A stretch of 8,629 bases of DNA from JBAZOJ01 sp041648755 (lineage in GTDB: Bacteria; Planctomycetota; B143-G9). Shown piece by piece: positions 5,792 through 8,629 of the stretch (position 1 is the first letter of the stretch; every line of letters starts with the position of its first letter). The stretch spans positions 1-8,629 of the forward strand of contig JBAZOJ010000162.1 of assembly GCA_041648755.1 (NCBI GenBank), in the 5' to 3' direction. The position numbers were made by a program, and so were the translations under genes. The notes beneath the pieces were generated by a model. It worked only from the letters and a program-made list of their open reading frames with translations. It did no database searches and was not told the origin of the DNA.

Positions 5792-7272
5792 GCAGTGCCT
5801 GATCTGGAGAAGATCTCGTACCGGTAGTATACCTCGAGAGTCAGCACCGCCATGGCCGTGGAATACACTCGCCCGCCCATCTGGCTGAAGTGCGTGCTGG
5901 GGGAAGGATCCCAAGAGCCCTTCAACTCGCCGGGCGTCACGTTTTGATGAGCGACAAGCATATCGCGCATCCTGAGGTTCCACTTTTTCCAGCAGTCGCC
6001 CTCGATCTGAAACAGGACGAGCGAGCCATAGAACCAATAGTAGTAGAATTGGGCGCCGATCCCGGGCTGATTCCATTCGGGGAGATTTTCCATAAGGATG
6101 AGAGCGCCTTTCTGGATCAGTTTCTCATCTCTGGGCATTCCCATGTAGAGTCGGCAGAGCAAGCCACAAGCCGTAATCGAGTACCTCTTGTATGCGGGTT
6201 CATCGCTTCCTTTGACCGGCCTCCTGGTGTAGCCGACCTCGCCGCTGTCAGGTTCGGTGACCTCGTCGAGAAAGTTCCTCACTCCGTCCCAAGATTTCGC
6301 AGGAACATCGAATCCGGCAACACTGGCGGCCTTCATCGCCATTACACACCACGCGGTGACCGAGACGTCATTGTCATTGTCCTTTGGCCAATATCGCCAA
6401 GCCTTGCTCTCGTTCTGCACGCTGATCATGTAATCCAAGGCTTTCTTCGCGATATCCTGGGTGCTGGGAACGGGCGCTATGGCGACTTCCTCAAGCAGAG
6501 CGAGAGTCGATATCGCGTGCGAGTACATCGTGGTTCGCGGTGCAAGATTGCCTTTGGCGTCCTGTTGAGATGCAAGCCATGCGATGGCCTTGCGAACGAC
6601 TCGTGAGTACCTTCCGCTTCTCTCGGTATGCCCGGCTCCGGCGAAGGAAAGCAACGCAAGTCCGCAAACGCCGGGGTCATATTCGCCGTTGCCGCCCCAC
6701 TTCCTTGTGTCCCAGTGACCGTCGTATTCCTGGTGGTCCGCGAGCCACTTCGTGCCCATATCGACACACTTCTCGCTGTACCCGGCTCCATGGCGCGCAG
6801 ACCCTCCTCGGCGATTGCCATATGCTCCTGTCGGGGAACCTCCGCCGAGGCCGAAAGCGCCGATAGTGTCATCAGAAAGGGGTTGGTCCGATGGTGCCTC
6901 AGAGTCCCCTTGCTGGTCTTCGGAAATGTCCTCGAAATCAGGCTTCCCCATCTCTTCCTCTTGCGTATTGCCAGACTCGATCATGCGTTCGCTATCGCCC
7001 AGGATCTCGCCGTACAACAAGACTTCGCGAGGGGGGGTGGGTGAAGGAGTGGGGGTCAGCTCGAGCCAGGTTGTCATGTCTATGCCCTGTGGAGGGGCTT
7101 GACCCCCGACCTGGATCAGCGCCAAGGCCGTCAGGGCGGCCACGTGAGTTACAATGGATGCAACGAGCCACGGAGTCAATTCAAGGAATTTCCTGATGAG
7201 CGATGCGAGTTTCTGGCCGTCGATCTCGGTATCATGACCGGTCATCGATAAACTGAATCTGTCGTCAGCCAT
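5779..7272 (-). CDS. Gene E: membrane-anchored squalene-cyclase-like alpha/alpha-toroid protein, longest complete member
   Basis: Complete, 497 residues. The ATG at 7270-7272 has an AGGAG five bases upstream, in a leader almost identical to that of D. The membrane segment (about 34-56) carries Pro-Trp, S39, H43 and L50, then IDMTTWLE. The linker moves from Thr-Pro repeats (73-81) through an acidic Glu/Asp part (89-135) to a Gly-rich box (140-165, GLGGG-PTGAYG) shared with A. The toroid spans about 166-487: QW-like repeats at 173-187, about 229-243, 277-295 and 331-348, DNDND at 298-302, C369/C373 as CX3C, GSWDP near 452-456, and GGRVYSTAMAVLTLE near 466-480. No terminator is visible between E and D (49 bp), so transcripts may continue into D. 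It looks like the most canonical copy. Substrate or partner is unknown. Confidence 0.94.
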   Translation of the reverse strand: MADDRFSLSMTGHDTEIDGQKLASLIRKFLELTPWLVASIVTHVAALTALALIQVGGQAPPQGIDMTTWLELTPTPSPTPPREVLLYGEILGDSERMIESGNTQEEEMGKPDFEDISEDQQGDSEAPSDQPLSDDTIGAFGLGGGSPTGAYGNRRGGSARHGAGYSEKCVDMGTKWLADHQEYDGHWDTRKWGGNGEYDPGVCGLALLSFAGAGHTERSGRYSRVVRKAIAWLASQQDAKGNLAPRTTMYSHAISTLALLEEVAIAPVPSTQDIAKKALDYMISVQNESKAWRYWPKDNDNDVSVTAWCVMAMKAASVAGFDVPAKSWDGVRNFLDEVTEPDSGEVGYTRRPVKGSDEPAYKRYSITACGLLCRLYMGMPRDEKLIQKGALILMENLPEWNQPGIGAQFYYYWFYGSLVLFQIEGDCWKKWNLRMRDMLVAHQNVTPGELKGSWDPSPSTHFSQMGGRVYSTAMAVLTLEVYYRYEIFSRSGTAEKK

Positions 7273-7295
7273 GTGCTCTCCTGTGCTGCCATGGC

Positions 7296-7334
7296 TATAT
7301 TCGCGCCAAGGGCGATTTTGTTCACATATTTTCG
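7296..7334 (-). promoter_or_regulatory. Conserved 39-nt leader element upstream of gene E (putative ECF-type promoter)
   Basis: Minus-strand blocks are CGAAAA, GTGAAC (7320-7325), a 16-nt spacer and CGAATATA. The element ends 23 nt before the gene E start codon. Its 16-nt spacer resembles that of D but differs strongly from those of A and B, while the blocks stay the same. Promoter function is inferred. Confidence 0.5.
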
Positions 7335-7355
7335 CCGTGCAGCAAAATACAGGGA

Positions 7356-8629
7356 CTAACAGGAACCGGCGGGCCGGGGAGGAAAATCGTCTCCGTATAG
7401 CCAGCCGGGAGTCGGTGTAATGTCCGGGCGTCCCCGCGGGGTCTCATTGGGGCTCCCTTTAAGGCTCCCTGCCTCAGGGATCCCGTTGCTGTAGCACAAT
7501 TCCAGTGTAAGAAGCGCCAGTGTGGTTGCATACACTCGCCCACCCATCTGGCAAAAGTGCGTGCTGGGTGAAGGATCCCATGAGCCGTAAGACGCCCCGG
7601 AAGTCGCGTTCTCATGCGAGACCAGTGTGTCGCGCATCCTTGTGCCCCACTTCTTCCAGAGATCTCCCTCGATCCGGGACATCACATGCGTTCCGTGAAA
7701 CCAATAGTAGTAAAACTGCGCACCGATTCCTGGCTGCGTCCATTCCGGCAGGTTCTCCATCAGGATCAGCAGGCCGTTCTTGATGAGACTGTTTTCCTTG
7801 GATACTCCCAGGAATAACCGGCACAGCATCCCGGGGGCGGTCATCGAGTATCTCTGGTAGGGCTGTTCGGTGGTGTCCGTTATTGGCCGGGCCGTGTACC
7901 CAACTTCCCCGGTATTGGGCTCGGTAACTTCATTCAGAAAATTGTTAACCCCCGCCCACGCGTTTGCCGGGACTTCGAATCCGACATTCTCTGCAGCCTG
8001 CAAGACCATGACGCACCATGTGGTGATGGATGTGTCATTGTCATTGTCCTTGGGCCAATAGCGCCAGGCCTTGTTGTCGTTTCTTGCGCTTAGCATGTAG
8101 TCGAAGCCCTTCTTCGCGATTTCCTTTGTCTGCGGGACTTTCGAAATGGCAGCCAGTTCCAGCAGTGCGAGGGTGGGGATAGCATGCGAGTACATCGTCG
8201 TTCGCGGGGCAAAGTTCCCCTTTCTGTCCTGCTGCTTCGACAGCCATTCCACTGCCTTCGCCACCACCTTGGAGTACTTTCCGGTGTTCTCGCTATTCTC
8301 ATACCTGATGAATGTCAATAGAGCGAGACCGCAGATGCCCGGGTCGTAATCGCCATTGCCGCCCCACTTCTTTGTGTCCCAGTGGCCGTCCTCTTCCTGA
8401 TTATCCGCGAGCCACTTCAGGCCCGGATCGGCAGAAGCATAGGGTTGGGGCGCAGTTGGAACTGGGGTCCGGATCGGTATGGTGGTACTTGGTTGCGACG
8501 TCGCAGGGGTGGTTTCCGCCGGAGTCTCTGACGGCGAGACGGCGGGGGATGGCTCCGGTGGCGGGGGCTCCGAGTCAGATGGCGTGGGGGTCGCTGCAAC
8601 AATCGGGGGAACGGCAGGCACTGCATTCG
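7356..8629 (-). CDS. Gene F: divergent alpha/alpha-toroid protein, N-terminus outside window
   Basis: The frame stays open to the right edge: 423 complete codons are visible, ending at a TAG. A GTG at 8619-8621 could be read as a start, but no ribosome site or membrane anchor precedes the toroid there, so the real start is probably beyond the window. The visible part opens with at least 65 residues rich in Pro, Ser and Thr, unlike the acidic linkers of its neighbours. The toroid follows, with QW-like repeats in the expected order, MYSHAIPTLALLE, and DNDND before TSITTWC. Several family positions are changed: the GAGHTERSG segment is rewritten, the CX3C motif reads PGMLC (first Cys lost), and LVLFQ is HVMSR. 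After GGRVYATTLALLTLE comes an extra tail of about 40 residues rich in Pro and Gly, ending in Cys. It is the most diverged copy, though with an intact frame. Confidence 0.9.
   Translation of the reverse strand, partial: NAVPAVPPIVAATPTPSDSEPPPPEPSPAVSPSETPAETTPATSQPSTTIPIRTPVPTAPQPYASADPGLKWLADNQEEDGHWDTKKWGGNGDYDPGICGLALLTFIRYENSENTGKYSKVVAKAVEWLSKQQDRKGNFAPRTTMYSHAIPTLALLELAAISKVPQTKEIAKKGFDYMLSARNDNKAWRYWPKDNDNDTSITTWCVMVLQAAENVGFEVPANAWAGVNNFLNEVTEPNTGEVGYTARPITDTTEQPYQRYSMTAPGMLCRLFLGVSKENSLIKNGLLILMENLPEWTQPGIGAQFYYYWFHGTHVMSRIEGDLWKKWGTRMRDTLVSHENATSGASYGSWDPSPSTHFCQMGGRVYATTLALLTLELCYSNGIPEAGSLKGSPNETPRGRPDITPTPGWLYGDDFPPRPAGSC

Noticed and set aside
8619..8621. GTG as the start codon of gene F
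   Set aside because: The frame is open upstream to the window edge, no ribosome site precedes it, and starting there would leave F without the anchor that A-E all have.

Overview
The window is one dense tandem array of paralogous genes, all on the minus strand, with no other gene type visible. Six members are present, labelled here in transcription order F (7356-8629, 5' end outside the window), E (5779-7272), D (4281-5729), C (3007-4284), B (1461-2855) and A (1-1311, 3' end outside). Each has a C-terminal domain of about 320 residues built from prenyltransferase/squalene-oxidase-type (QW-like) alpha/alpha-toroid repeats. The toroid is tethered by a low-complexity acidic, Pro/Thr- or Gly-rich linker to a single N-terminal membrane segment, seen in A-E and expected outside the window in F. 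The domain wording (GL-WLA-HQ--DGHW, MYSHAI-TLALLE, GGR-YST-LAxLTLE) matches, from memory, the large toroid families of Planctomycetota and neighbouring phyla. With the moderate-to-high GC by eye and the Thr-Pro linkers, this suggests a planctomycete or related (for example Hydrogenedentota or Sumerlaeota) genome. The phylum is an inference.

Layout from right to left: F lacks its start and anchor in the window and is the most divergent member. An 83-bp spacer leads to E. A 49-bp spacer leads to D. D and C overlap by ATGA and look translationally coupled. C ends at a strong intrinsic terminator (2954-2983). A 151-bp spacer leads to B, and a 149-bp near-duplicate of that spacer leads to A. All spacers are under 160 bp, so there is no gene-free stretch of note.

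Two things stand out. First, the membrane segments of A, B, D and E carry an SxxxH motif, preceded by Pro-Trp and followed (B, D, E) by a Leu at the spacing seen in the TonB transmembrane signal anchor. This raises the possibility of toroid proteins driven by, or docked on, ExbB/ExbD-like complexes; C lacks the motif. Second, a gapless 39-nt element (minus-strand blocks CGAAAA-N3-GTGAAC-N16-CGAA[TC]AT) lies 23 or 26 nt upstream of the start codons of E, D, B and A. Its blocks are constant and its spacer varies at fixed length, like an ECF-sigma-type promoter. Together these suggest a co-regulated set of envelope toroid proteins diversified by duplication, linker turnover and possibly recombination. 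The biochemical role of the toroids cannot be read from the sequence.
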